Positions 50,890 through 60,084 of a DNA stretch of 64,000 bases are shown one piece after another. Position 1 is the stretch's first letter. Every line of letters begins with the position of its first letter. Below the pieces are notes generated by a model. The model did not search any database and had not been told where the DNA came from. It was given only the letters and a program-made list of their open reading frames with translations. Origin of the DNA: Rhizobium sp. NFR07 (GTDB taxonomy: Bacteria; Pseudomonadota; Alphaproteobacteria; Rhizobiales; Rhizobiaceae). Made by a program: the position numbers and the translations under genes. The DNA is taken from NCBI RefSeq assembly GCF_900111905.1, contig NZ_FOKM01000022.1, forward strand, positions 35,696 to 99,695, in the 5' to 3' direction.

Positions 50890-52631
50890 AGCGGGATTTG
50901 AGCCGCGGCGCCCGAGGGGCCTATATGGTGTTTTGCGGGCTGATCGGTCTTGCGGCCTGGATAGTCGCCTACGGGCTCTTGCTCTGGATCCTCCATGGCG
51001 ACCGGCGGATCTTCGAGATGACGATTTCCGAGAGGCCATTCGCACCGCTCGAGCAGTTCTGGTTCTATCGCGAAAACCGAGCGCTTCAGACGGTCGGCCT
51101 CATGGCGCTCGCACCGGCGGTCCTTGTCATGGCTGCAATCATGACAGCAATGTTCAGACGCCACACGCTGCCGCTTGCCGATGCGGCGTTTCAGACCTTG
51201 CCTTCGCTCAAGCGCCATGGATGGTTTGGAAAAAGAGGCCATGTCGTTGGAAGGCTTGGAAAAAGACTGTTGAGGATCGACGATGATCGGCATCATATGG
51301 TCATCGGTCCGACGAGATCCGGCAAGGGCGCCGGATATGTGATTCCCAATGCGCTAATGCATGAAGGCTCGATGATCGTCACGGATCTGAAAGGCGAGAT
51401 TTTTGAGAAAACCGCCGCCTACAGGGCGCGGACGGGAAACCAGGTGTTTCTGTTTGCCCCGGGGTCATTGACCACGCACCGCTACAATCCACTTGATTTC
51501 ATCCGAAGCGAGCGTGGCGATCGCACCAGCGACATTCAGAATGTCGCCGCCATGCTGATTCCGGAGGCTAGTCATTCGGACAACGCCATCTGGCAAGCAA
51601 CGGCCCAGCAGGTCCTCGCCGGCGTAATTAGCTATGTGCTGGAGAGCGACCACTACGAAAGTCGCCGCAATCTCGGCGAGGTCAATTCCTTCTTTAACTG
51701 CGGGTTTGATCTGCAAGTGCTTATGAAGGATATCAACGAGCGCGAGCCCTATCTTTCCAAGTTCACGACAGAGAGTTTCAACGCCTATATTGGGCTGGCC
51801 GAACGGGCCGCCCAGTCTGCGCTGCTTGACGTGCAGCAGGCCATGCGCCCGTTCAAGAACGAGAAGATCGTCGCGGCAACGCAGGTGACCGACATCAATG
51901 TCGAGGCAATCCGCCAGAGACCGATCTCGGTCTATCTGGCGCCAAATATCAGCGATCTCCAGCTGTTGCGTCCGTTGATGTCATTGTTCATCCAGCAGAC
52001 GCTGAGCCGGCTGCTGCGCGGAAAAGACAAAAGCCACGACCTGCCCATCTACTTTCTGCTCGATGAGTTCTGTCAGCTCAAGCGGATGGACGAAATTGTA
52101 ACCAAGCTTCCTTACGTTGCGGGCTATGGGATCAAGCTTGCCTTCGTCGTCCAGGATTTGAAGAGTATCGACGGCGTCTATGGCGAGACGGCAAGGCATT
52201 CGCTTTTGGGCAATTGCGGCTATCAGTTGGTCCTGGGCGCCAATGACCTAGTCACAGCGGAGTATGTGTCCCGAGCGCTCGGCAAACAAACGGTCCGCTA
52301 TTACGCGCAGTCGCGCACGATAGAGTTCATGGGTATGGCGAAACGCTCGAAGGTTGAGCAGATCCGCGAGCGCGACCTGATGATGCCGCAGGAGGTAAGG
52401 CAGATGCCAGCAGACAGGCTGATTATCTTGGCCGAGGGGCAACCTTCCATCAATGCCCAGAAGTTGAGATACTTCAAAGCTGAGCCATTCCGATCCGTGG
52501 TGCAGGATACCGCCGACGCTTCGTTGGTATTGCCAAATGTGGATATCTTTCCTGCCGTTTCCTTCCCGGTGCCTCCGCCCAACCGCCAGGAAAATCGTGA
52601 TGAAACTGTGCACGGGAAATTTGTACATTGA
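50886..52631 (+). CDS. virD4: VirD4 coupling protein
   Basis: A 581-residue TraG/VirD4 ATPase. Two N-terminal transmembrane helices, then Walker A VIGPTRSGKGAGYVIPNALM and Walker B LPIYFLLDEFCQLKRMDE. It selects DNA or protein substrates for the channel. The C-terminal tail is short and proline-containing. Last gene of the operon; no relaxase follows, so whether the system transfers DNA or effectors is open. Confidence 0.94.
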   Translation: MKRDLSRGARGAYMVFCGLIGLAAWIVAYGLLLWILHGDRRIFEMTISERPFAPLEQFWFYRENRALQTVGLMALAPAVLVMAAIMTAMFRRHTLPLADAAFQTLPSLKRHGWFGKRGHVVGRLGKRLLRIDDDRHHMVIGPTRSGKGAGYVIPNALMHEGSMIVTDLKGEIFEKTAAYRARTGNQVFLFAPGSLTTHRYNPLDFIRSERGDRTSDIQNVAAMLIPEASHSDNAIWQATAQQVLAGVISYVLESDHYESRRNLGEVNSFFNCGFDLQVLMKDINEREPYLSKFTTESFNAYIGLAERAAQSALLDVQQAMRPFKNEKIVAATQVTDINVEAIRQRPISVYLAPNISDLQLLRPLMSLFIQQTLSRLLRGKDKSHDLPIYFLLDEFCQLKRMDEIVTKLPYVAGYGIKLAFVVQDLKSIDGVYGETARHSLLGNCGYQLVLGANDLVTAEYVSRALGKQTVRYYAQSRTIEFMGMAKRSKVEQIRERDLMMPQEVRQMPADRLIILAEGQPSINAQKLRYFKAEPFRSVVQDTADASLVLPNVDIFPAVSFPVPPPNRQENRDETVHGKFVH

Positions 52632-53157
52632 CTACCTACGGTCAGATATCTGAGCTACGGCACGCGGCTTCTGCGAAGATGTCTTCGGAGCACCACATTC
52701 GCACAATGTGCAATGGTGATTATGTAACCGCGCTTGCACTTCCAACGGCCGACGCTCAGCTTCGCCCCGATGCAGTTGCGACCCTGGACAGTATCCGCAA
52801 TATCAGGGCATCCCAATTGCGCTGGCAGCCATCATCGAGAAGCCTGAGCGCGAGCCAACGCGGCTCTGACCCACATTCCGCCTTGTGCGGTGGGTGTCGG
52901 AACTGCTTAGTCTTTCGTCCCGGGACTAGAAGCGCCTGAGCCGCCCGGTAGTTAGCAAACTTGCCCGGGCGTCCTTCTTCGTTATACGTGCTGCAGAGAT
53001 GCGAGAGCGGCTTGTCGCTTTCCGGCACTGAGTAATCAGGCAATTGGCAGTCGCCGCGTCAACCAAAGCAGCGCGGGCATCTCCCTTAATAGACCAACAG
53101 TCTCCCCCCCGAAATCTGCTAATTGATGGGTTCTGCCCTCATAGATAGTATTGCGGA
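52632..53157. other. Intergenic region downstream of virD4
   Basis: About 525 bases with no supported gene. It contains the first copy of a ~92-bp repeat at 52995-53086. The open frame at 52628-52939 has no start context or family and is not called. Confidence 0.4.
52995..53086 (+). repeat. ~92-bp dispersed direct repeat, copy 1
   Basis: Closely matches 59516-59606, from AGAGATGCG to GGGCATCTCCCT. The core AGCGGCTTGTCGCTTTCCGG is identical. Both copies lie outside genes. A weaker, shorter resemblance (GCCGCGTTAACCGAAGC...) occurs near 53612-53645. Confidence 0.8.
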
Positions 53158-53505
53158 ATGACAAAGAACCCCGATCGAGATTATGCCATCGCAGAGGCCA
53201 TCGCTGGAGGCAAACCTATCTCGGAGGTTGCTGCCTCCTACGACTTGAAGCCTCCGCGTATAAAGGCGATCGCCAAGGAAAACGCGCAGCTCGTTAGACA
53301 GCGCTACGGCCGACCAGTACCTTCAGGTCTGACGGTTCGCGCTGCTACCGCGATCGAATCGGCCCTCGGTATTTGGCCTACGGATTATAACGCAGCTGAA
53401 ATAGCGAGCGAAAGATGGCAAATACTTCGGTCGCCCGCCGGTCGCCGCGTTGTTGTGCGAGAAATAGATCAGTGGCTATCCCAGGCTAGTGTCCTCGGGT
53501 TCTGA
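53158..53505 (+). CDS. Hypothetical protein with helix-turn-helix-like N-terminus (115 aa)
   Basis: A 115-residue protein. The N-terminal segment DYAIAEAIAGGKPISEVAAS followed by YDLKPPRIKAIAKENAQLV looks like a homeodomain/sigma-like helix-turn-helix, as in transposon or phage-related DNA-binding proteins. A linker and a second helical part follow (ERWQILRSPAGRRVVVREID). GCGGA precedes the ATG. No function is assigned. Confidence 0.6.
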   Translation: MTKNPDRDYAIAEAIAGGKPISEVAASYDLKPPRIKAIAKENAQLVRQRYGRPVPSGLTVRAATAIESALGIWPTDYNAAEIASERWQILRSPAGRRVVVREIDQWLSQASVLGF

Positions 53506-54204
53506 AGGGCCTGGTTGGCGTGCCACGCGCGCCTTTCGCTAGATAACGCTGAGATAGTGTAGCCAGAGCTTGTTCTGGTTCAGGATCCCATGCGTGTGGA
53601 ATAAGCTCCTGCCGCGTTAACCGAAGCGGCGTGGACACCCCTTCGCTCCCCCGCGGCCAGCAAGCGACGCCATGGAACATCCGTCCCCCCAGCTTATTCT
53701 GTGGGACCCGCTGGCTTCCCTAGGCGATGGGTGTGACTACGCCCCCTGCTGCGCTCGTCAGCTGCTAAGCTGATCATGTTTCTTCGTAACTGCTTGCTGT
53801 CGGACATCTATCTAAGCCGCAAAGTCGGCCAAATAGATACGCTTGACACCCTTGTTCTCTCCTCGACGCAGACGACGGGTCTATAGAGCTCACCTCGATG
53901 TAGGGTGGCGTGGTTCTTTTTCGGCCCATGAAGGATTATGCTGTTTCGCTTTCATCCTGAGACTTTTGCCTGATTACGCTCCTCCTGACTGGCACCGCAC
54001 GATGCGATACGATCGCCCCTACGAGAATTTTCGCGTGGTCTGGCTACCCTTCAACAATTACGAGGTCACAGTATCAGCGTGCTTCCTCCACCCAGCTTGT
54101 GGCCTGATGGTCGCGATCCCGACAATTGCACGCAGCAAGCCTGAAGCATATCTTCGCCCTGCGCTCTCGGTCACAAGGCTTGCCGTGACGATCGTTCCGT
54201 TCTC
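53506..54204. other. Gene-free or degenerate stretch before an IS21 remnant
   Basis: About 700 bases. Open frames here (such as 53843-54304, +) have unusual composition and no recognisable family. A partial copy of the ~92-bp repeat may lie at 53612-53645. The boundary with the istB remnant at 54205 is abrupt, as if recombination joined unrelated DNA. Confidence 0.4.
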
Positions 54205-54549
54205 TATCAGCGGGTCCCACGACTCTTTGCCCAGCTCGCGCTCGCCCGCGGCGACGGCCGATACGCTCGTCTGCAACGCACCCTGGGTCATGTCCAGCTC
54301 CTGATTTTGGACGACTGGGGCCTCGAGCCGCTCAACGAGCAAGCCCGTCACGATCTGCTGGAAATCCTCGAGGACCGCTACGGCCGTCGTTCGACGATCA
54401 TCACCAGCCAGCTCCCCGTATCCGCCTGGCACGGTGTCATCGGTGACCCCACCTATGCCGACGCCATCCTGGACCGTCTCGTCCACAACGCCCATCGCAT
54501 TGAACTCAGCGGAGAAAGCCTACGACGAAATCTGCCGCGCAAAGCTTGA
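54205..54549 (+). pseudogene. IS21-family helper ATPase (istB) remnant
   Basis: From 54205 the frame reads YQRVPRLFAQLALARGDGRY, LLILDDWGLEPLNEQARHDL (Walker B) and TIITSQLPVSAWHGVIGDPT. This is the C-terminal half of IstB, which helps the IS21 transposase. The first half, with Walker A, is missing, and istA is absent. Downstream, about 54590-54700, is the kind of GC-rich sequence found at IS21 right ends. Confidence 0.85.
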
Positions 54550-54819
54550 CACATCACTCGAACGAACTGACAACAATTACTGCCTGCAGACCCCGATGAG
54601 ACAGGGGGCGAGATCATCCCGGAATCCGGGGGCGCAATCATCTCGGACCAATGGGGCGGCTTCATCGGAATCGGCAGCAGGGGATCTTGGTAGTATTTCA
54701 TGGTAGGGTGCTGGCGTGTGGACGGTTCGCTCTACGCCTTTGGGCTAGGTATCTCTGGCTCGGATAAAGCGTACTATGCTTCTTGGAAGCCGAGCAGCGA
54801 GAGAGCCTCGACTTTCGGT

Positions 54820-54849
54820 TAAGCCCGCGCCGGGGATTGCGCGGGCTTA
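54820..54849. repeat. 11-bp perfect hairpin
   Basis: TAAGCCCGCGC (54820-54830) and GCGCGGGCTTA (54839-54849) with an 8-base loop. No T run follows, so it is not a standard terminator. It lies between the IS21 remnant and a small gene. Confidence 0.6.
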
Positions 54850-54963
54850 GCTGCGCCAGATGGCAAGACCGCCATGAGCACAGGTGGTGGCGTTTTTCCT
54901 TGCTATCCTCCTTTGTTGAGCGCGTTGTATTCGGAGAGGCGAGCGGCCTCCAAAGGAGAGCCT

Positions 54964-55299
54964 ATGTTTGTCGAATGGAGAGATCCGACCGGAAGCCTGA
55001 CCAAACGCTATTCGCTTGCTAACAAAAGGAGCAAGAAAGCGATCCGCGACAGCGGACAACGCGACCACCATTCCAGTTCCATGTCTGAGCTCCAAGACAG
55101 AGTAGACCGTGAAACAACGCAAGAAGAACAACACAGAACCCGCGAAGGTCATGCACAAGCGAGGATTTCACGCTTTCAACGAGGCGTGACCGGCGCCGGT
55201 ATAACTTTATCTCAGCCGTCAAAACCATCTGATCCTAAGCATGGCGCAGATAGTGCGTCGCTGAGTGAGCGCCGTGACACTCAGGAAGATCGTTCATGA
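54964..55299 (+). CDS. Hypothetical hydrophilic protein (111 aa)
   Basis: A frame from ATG 54964 with AAAGGAGAG upstream, a strong ribosome binding site. It begins MFVEWRDPTGSLTKRYSLAN and continues highly charged and rich in Arg, Gln, Ser. No family is recognised. The reading frame extends upstream without a better start. Low complexity means it could also be a decayed gene. Confidence 0.45.
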   Translation: MFVEWRDPTGSLTKRYSLANKRSKKAIRDSGQRDHHSSSMSELQDRVDRETTQEEQHRTREGHAQARISRFQRGVTGAGITLSQPSKPSDPKHGADSASLSERRDTQEDRS

Positions 55300-55583
55300 T
55301 GTTAATGCGGGATCTCGCTATTTCTTCCGAGCCCAGTGGAACTACTCTAGATCGTGCGAGTTACTAGTCGCCCACCTGTTCGGGCCACAGAGACAAGGGC
55401 TCGCCATCTACCCCTGGACGAGCCTTTGCCTTTCGAATTTAGTCCAAAGATTTCGGGCTGTTGAAACCGCAGGCTTGAAGCATATCCCCTCTGCGGGAGA
55501 GGTCAGCGCTCCGATCCGCCGTCGTCGCTGGCCTCGTTTTAGGTAGTTTGAAGTCAGGGCGGTGGGGCCAAACAAGATTGCCC

Positions 55584-55793
55584 CTAGCTTCGGTCAGACA
55601 CCGTATCCAGCTCTTGAGAGATCCTCATGATGTAGTCATCTGCAGCGTCCGCAACCGCCGTAGCGGCTTGCATGCGCGACCAACCACTCTCAACAAGCTG
55701 GTCTATAACTTTGGTCACAGCGACCTGTACTTCGAATTGTTTTTCTTGTGGTAGATTGGCAAGCAATCCTGACGGCCCATGCTGTGATCCCAT
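55584..55793 (-). CDS. Small hypothetical protein (69 aa)
   Basis: A 69-residue protein, MGSQHGPSGLLANLPQEKQF, then helical and acidic (VTKVIDQLVESGWSRMQAAT). CAGGAA lies just before the ATG. No family is recognised. Confidence 0.5.
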   Translation of the reverse strand: MGSQHGPSGLLANLPQEKQFEVQVAVTKVIDQLVESGWSRMQAATAVADAADDYIMRISQELDTVSDRS

Positions 55794-56029
55794 TTCCTGC
55801 CCCTGCGGTGGTGTCCCTAGCTAGGCTAACACGTTATCGACCGCCAGATGTTAGGGTTATGGGCAGAAGAGCTCAAAACTCGCCTGCGTACTAATACTGC
55901 CGAGTCGTCGGAACTTAACTCCCTCTATTCGGTTGGGCCTCATACCAATCAATAGCCCACATTGGTGAATGTTGTGGGAGATCTGGAACATAGATCTCCT
56001 TCCGGCCGCATGGGCCAAGGAGACTTATC

Positions 56030-56173
56030 ATGACAGAAAAGAAGCCGGCGCCCGAAAGTGACGAGGCCCGTACCGGCGACGATGCCGATCGCAATCGCGA
56101 AGAGCTTTCCAGAGCAGCTGAGAAAGGCTTGAGAAACGCTCGCCCGGACAAACCCAAAGGCGACGCCCTCTAA
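56030..56173 (+). CDS. Small hydrophilic protein (47 aa)
   Basis: A 47-residue protein beginning MTEKKPAPESDEARTGDDAD, lysine- and glutamate-rich, ending in PDKPKGDAL. AAGGAG lies nine bases before the ATG. Likely unstructured. No family is recognised. The small membrane-protein gene at 56227 follows 53 bases later. Confidence 0.5.
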   Translation: MTEKKPAPESDEARTGDDADRNREELSRAAEKGLRNARPDKPKGDAL

Positions 56174-56226
56174 CCTCTTACGCACCTTTACGATAAACCT
56201 GCGATGAAAACTGAAAGGGCAAGCCA

Positions 56227-56397
56227 ATGGTACGTCCGCAAAACGAAAATTTTCTCCAAGACAAGACAGAGGCGCCGGCTGAGAGGGCAAAGAAAGCAAA
56301 GATGGGACGGGGTTTCGTCATCCTCTTGATCTGTTTCGCAGCAATAATGTTTTCGATTTATATTGGTATAGCCGTCTTCGGGCTTAGCTACGCCTAA
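56227..56397 (+). CDS. Small single-pass membrane protein (56 aa)
   Basis: A 56-residue protein with a polar basic N-terminus (MVRPQNENFLQDKTEAPAER) and one hydrophobic helix near residues 30-50 (VILLICFAAIMFSIYIGIAV). GAAAGGG precedes the ATG. No family is recognised. Confidence 0.5.
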   Translation: MVRPQNENFLQDKTEAPAERAKKAKMGRGFVILLICFAAIMFSIYIGIAVFGLSYA

Positions 56398-56429
56398 GAT
56401 TGGGTTGTCGATCCGATAAGCCGGCTGCT

Positions 56430-56785
56430 TCACCGCCCATCAAATGATGTCAGGGCGCGGTGTCGACGGCGCCTGTAGTAATCATCTGCGCTGGCACCAT
56501 CATCGAAATACGCGTCATCGAACGGATATTTATTAACGTAGTCGCTCCCTTGTAAGGCACTCAGAATCACATCGTTAGTTTCGCCGGTGTCGAGGGCTCG
56601 AAGTGCCAATCATCATAGGCATGACGGTAATTCGTCTCACGTCCTTCGAGGACATCTCCACCGACAATAACGATGTTAAAGCCGCTCAAACGATCAATCG
56701 TGGCAAGAGCCTGCACCTTCGTCAAGGCCCAGTTGCGATGATCCGGCCCTAGCCAGAGGCCGATCGAAAAGAGGTGGCTCGGTTT
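56430..56785 (-). pseudogene. Imm40-like immunity protein remnant
   Basis: Reading leftward from the IS3 edge, the frame gives LGPDHRNWALTKVQALATID, RLSGFNIVIVGGDVLEGRET and YRHAYDDWHFEP, which resembles the Imm40 family (NWAL, GGDV and DW motifs). A frameshift near 56600 moves to the frame DTGETNDVILSALQGSDYVN, ending ...RRRRHRALTSFDGR. The N-terminus is lost at the insertion. Imm40 proteins neutralise toxin domains of polymorphic toxin systems. The family call rests on motif resemblance only. Confidence 0.55.
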
Positions 56786-56830
56786 GTTTGAACAGTTTCG
56801 GGTGTTTCGTTAAGTGGATTTCCGCCTCGA

Positions 56831-57665
56831 TTATGGCGCCACCATCATCGGTGCCAGCTTGTTGAAGTAGGCCTGATCGGGCGTCTGCCGGTCAAGGGAT
56901 GAATGTGGGCGTCGGCTGTTATAGAACGTCACATATCGGCCTATGCTCCCACGGGCCTCAGACACGGTCCTGTAGGCGTGGAGATAAACCTCCTCGTATT
57001 TGATCGAACGCCATAGCCGCTCGACGAAGACATTATCGCGCCACGCACCTTTACCGTCCATCGAGATGGCGATTTCCGCTTTCTTCAGCACCGCCGTGAA
57101 GTCGATGGACGTGAACTGCGAGCCCTGATCAGTGTTGAAGATGTCCGGCTTGCCATAACGGGCGAGCGCCTCTTCGACCGCTTCGATGCAGAAGGCTGCT
57201 TCCATCGTGATCGACAACTGCCAAGACAGGACCTTCCGGCTGAACCAGTCGACAACGGCGCAGAGATAGACGAACCCTCGCGCCATCGGCACATACGTTA
57301 TGTCCATTGCCCAGACCTGGTTGGGCCGGGTGACCGCCAGCTTTCGCAGGAGGTACGGATAGATTTTGTGCCCTGGCTCTGGTTTCGACGTATTCGGGCG
57401 ACGATAGATCGCCTCGATGCCCATCTTCTTCATCAGCGTGGCGACATGGAGCCGCCCGGTTTCCAGACCTTCTCCCTTCAAAAGCCCTTGTAACATCCGA
57501 CTTCCCGCGAACGGATATGCCAGATGCAGTTCGTCGATCCGGCGCATCAGTGCCAGATCACCGTCCGACACTGGGCGGGGTGGGCAGATAATAGACGCTG
57601 CCGCGACTGAAGCCGAGAAGCTTCGCCTGACGCACCACTGATAGCTTATGCTGGCGGTGGATCAT
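56831..57665 (-). pseudogene. IS3-family transposase OrfB (DDE integrase), frameshifted
   Basis: OrfB begins at ATG 57665 (MIHRQHKLSVVRQAKLLGFS, ATGA overlap with orfA) but leaves frame at about 57575-57585, where it reads YYLPTPPSVGR and stops. The continuation frame has LALMRRIDELHLAYPFAGSR, VWAMDITYVPMARGFVYLCA and FNTDQGSQFTS, with the DDE residues, to PDQAYFNKLAPMMVAP. So the enzyme is probably inactive unless the break is a sequencing error. Confidence 0.8.
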
Positions 57666-57994
57666 TTCTTTCCGCCCAGCAATCCCGCCTTGCCGAGCGC
57701 ACCGGATAAAAAATCATTCTCAAGCGTCAGTTCGCAGATCTTCGCGTGCAGCGTTTTCACATCGACGGTTGGACCCGCCGGTTCCGCCTTCGCTTCCTCG
57801 CCGAACACGCCTGTCGCACCCTCAAGGAGCTGGTCTTTCCACTGTTTAATCTGGTTGGCATGCACATCGAACTGCTGGGACAACTCCACCAGCGTCCATT
57901 CGCCTCGGATGGCGGCAAGCGCCACCTTTGCCTTGAAAGCCGGGCTGTGGTTCCGGCGCGGTCGTCTCGTCATGGTATCTCCTGTTCCCGGCAT
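57662..57994 (-). CDS. IS3-family transposase OrfA (HTH_Tnp_1)
   Basis: About 110 residues. RRPRRNHSPAFKAKVALAAI, then ELSQQFDVHANQIKQWKDQL is a typical HTH_Tnp_1 domain that binds the element ends, followed by a leucine-zipper-like C-terminus. The start may be ATG 57973 (MTRRPRR). Confidence 0.88.
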   Translation of the reverse strand: MPGTGDTMTRRPRRNHSPAFKAKVALAAIRGEWTLVELSQQFDVHANQIKQWKDQLLEGATGVFGEEAKAEPAGPTVDVKTLHAKICELTLENDFLSGALGKAGLLGGKK

Positions 57995-58158
57995 CTAAGC
58001 CGAACTCAGGCAGAAATTCCACTTATCCTAGCTGTGCAGATTTCCCGAACCATCTCTGACGTCGGTGAGCGAAACGAGCCGTCGAATTTAGGATGCCCCA
58101 CATTGGAACTAACTCGATCTTCTCTGGTTCGACTCACCTAATTGGGAGAGAGGACACA

Positions 58159-58476
58159 ATGGATCGTAAAGTCGTCGAGACCGGCACAGACGCGCGACAG
58201 GGCAGAACTGGTCGTCCAGTGCTGATTGTTCTTGTCGCTGGCTTGGCGCTGGCGATGATCGCTTGGCTTGGAGCGGAGATGTGGGGAGAGTCTACCGACG
58301 CTCCCGCCGAGAATACCGCAACACCCCCGGCTCAAAGCAACTCAACAACGCAACCCGCCCCTCCCAGTACCGGACCCGCTGTGTCGGCGCCTACCGACCA
58401 AACCCCTCATCCGGATGGTGGGACAGGTGGGCCTTCTCAATCTAACCAGCCTGATGGCAGCACTACGCGCCAATGA
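58159..58476 (+). CDS. Membrane-anchored proline/threonine-rich protein (105 aa)
   Basis: A 105-residue protein from ATG 58159 with GAGAGAGGA upstream. One hydrophobic helix (VLIVLVAGLALAMIAWLGAE) is followed by a low-complexity tail rich in Pro, Thr, Ser, Gln (APPSTGPAVSAPTDQTPHPD). It probably spans the inner membrane with the tail in the periplasm. No family is recognised. Confidence 0.6.
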   Translation: MDRKVVETGTDARQGRTGRPVLIVLVAGLALAMIAWLGAEMWGESTDAPAENTATPPAQSNSTTQPAPPSTGPAVSAPTDQTPHPDGGTGGPSQSNQPDGSTTRQ

Positions 58477-58911
58477 TGTTAGGGGGCCGGTCCGCGTTCG
58501 GCCCCAAAACTGATCGTCGGAGCAGTGCATAAATGATCGCCAAAAAAACTAGGCCAGACCAAGCCCGATCCATACGAGTTGGCTGCGGGGAACATGGTAG
58601 ATCGATTGTATCGTGAGGAAAGGAGCCAAACGAGCCCCACCCGGCAAAAATGGGAAGATAAGGTATGGCTTCAGAAAAGCTTTCCACCATAACAAGCCTC
58701 TTCATTCCTCGCTCTACAGTACGCGTTATACGATATTCCTTCACAAATCATATTCGCGCATTGATGGCCCTTGTTTTAGTAAAGCGGCCCACGAAGGCCT
58801 ACGATGGTAGGGCGCTTGGTCATGGAATCCATACACGCCACGCAGCATTAAAACATTGGGAACTTTGACTGCATATAGTGGTAGGGTAGTTACTGCTGCG
58901 AGGAAATTGCA
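58477..58911. other. Intergenic region, no supported gene
   Basis: About 435 bases. A short minus-strand frame at 58463-58573 (MDRAWSGLVFLAIIYALLRR) has a hydrophobic segment but no convincing ribosome binding site. Nothing is assigned. Confidence 0.4.
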
Positions 58912-59106
58912 ATGCGCGGTCGCATTCCATCGAATGTGGTTCTTCGACCTGAAGATCTGGCGTTGCTTGAACGCGTCTTCGCCCAGGTGATTCCTGAACA
59001 CGATACCCACCCGGATGAGCTTGCTATGCTGCTCGTGCGATTGTTTCAGGACGGTTTAACCACTGAACCAAAACTCCTCAAAGCGGCTGAGCGGTGGTTT
59101 CGGTAG
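58912..59106 (+). CDS. Small hypothetical protein (64 aa)
   Basis: A 64-residue protein beginning MRGRIPSNVVLRPEDLALLE and ending LKAAERWFR; helical and acidic in the middle. No family is recognised. It precedes the gene at 59171 on the same strand. Confidence 0.5.
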   Translation: MRGRIPSNVVLRPEDLALLERVFAQVIPEHDTHPDELAMLLVRLFQDGLTTEPKLLKAAERWFR

Positions 59107-59170
59107 ACCGTTAAAAGGTCGGAACGAATTACTTGGGTATCGGTTGATTCGCAAAACCGGAGTATTGCGT

Positions 59171-59455
59171 ATGGACCAGATACAGCCTGAAGAAATCCCT
59201 TTTTCTCGAATGACTACGAGCCAGCGCGATCGAGTGTTAGTCGAGCTCGGCAAGAGCTTAAGTTACACGGCTCTCGTCTCGCGAACCTTCTCGACTAGCC
59301 ATCATTCTCGTCTCGAAGAACTCAGCAGACGAATCGAGGCAGACCATGCAGAGCTCGCAGCCGATGCAGATGCGGCTGCGGAACTTGTATCTGAAGCGCT
59401 TCACCTCATAGCCACCTTCGAGTACGAGATGGGTAGAGGCGAAACTATACATTAG
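59171..59455 (+). CDS. Hypothetical helical protein (94 aa)
   Basis: A 94-residue protein from ATG 59171 (MDQIQPEEIPFSRMTTSQRD). The middle and C-terminus are long acidic helices (LEELSRRIEADHAELAADAD), which could form a coiled coil. An in-frame upstream start at 59144 is possible. No family is recognised. Confidence 0.5.
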   Translation: MDQIQPEEIPFSRMTTSQRDRVLVELGKSLSYTALVSRTFSTSHHSRLEELSRRIEADHAELAADADAAAELVSEALHLIATFEYEMGRGETIH

Positions 59456-59515
59456 GCCCGGTTCCATTCGATGGCGCCGTTTGCCAACCCATCCCTCCCC
59501 ATTATAACCCATCCT

Positions 59516-59606
59516 AGAGATGCGGGAGCGGCTTGTCGCTTTCCGGCACTGTGAAAACAGGCAATGGCAGTCGCCGCGTGAACCGAAGCCGCGCGGGCAT
59601 CTCCCT
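59516..59606 (+). repeat. ~92-bp dispersed direct repeat, copy 2
   Basis: Matches 52995-53086 with a few substitutions and small indels. In both copies the same strand reads in the same direction relative to virD4. The reading frame MRERLVAFRH is shared at the left end, but stops differ, so it is not a conserved gene. Confidence 0.8.
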
Positions 59607-59794
59607 CGAGCCTTAGACCCATTAGCACAGCATGCTAAAATCGGAACGTCGCTGCGCGTGAGAGCTCTTCTGCGTCTTAAGCAACATGCACAGAACTCGC
59701 GCGCGGCGGCACCTTAGCGAGGTGCTGCTCAGGCAAATTTTATGATTGACGTCTGACCCTCGCTCCCTACTTCGGTTGGACAGGAGGAAAACCG

Positions 59795-59971
59795 ATGATT
59801 GCTCAAATCGACGTAATCCGCCGGGAAGATCGGCACTATGTGCGCATCGAGCACGATGGTGAGATCCGCGAGATGCGGTTTATCAGCGAGCGTTTCGCTC
59901 GGGATTACGCCCGCACGTTGAAGCGGCGGTACGCTGACCACCGCCTGCGAGACGTAATACCACTCCACTGA
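59795..59971 (+). CDS. Small basic protein (58 aa)
   Basis: A 58-residue protein beginning MIAQIDVIRREDRHYVRIEH and ending VIPLH. CAGGAGGA precedes the ATG, a near-ideal ribosome binding site. Charged, with predicted mixed strand and helix. No family is recognised. Confidence 0.55.
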   Translation: MIAQIDVIRREDRHYVRIEHDGEIREMRFISERFARDYARTLKRRYADHRLRDVIPLH

Positions 59972-60084
59972 CTTGAGAGCGATAGGACTTGTGCAACGTA
60001 AACCACTTTGGCTTGTGGTTCTCGTTCCGTGTAGTCACGGGCGGGCGGTCTACCAATCCGACGAATGAGGATTGACAGACGGCC

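Larger units (their letters stand above)
56797..58060 (-). mobile_element. IS3-family insertion sequence, degenerate (ends approximate)
   Basis: Contains orfA and a frameshifted orfB of an IS3-type transposase. Imperfect sub-terminal similarity exists between the ends (about AAGTGGATTTCCGCCT near 56812 and, reversed, AAGTGGAATTTCTGCCT near 58024), so the boundaries are approximate. It has removed the 5' part of an Imm40-like gene. Confidence 0.75.

Noticed and set aside
53843..54304. Open frame of 153 codons before the istB remnant
   Set aside because: The composition is odd (many Arg, Cys, Trp), there is no recognisable domain, and it overlaps the real istB remnant in another frame.
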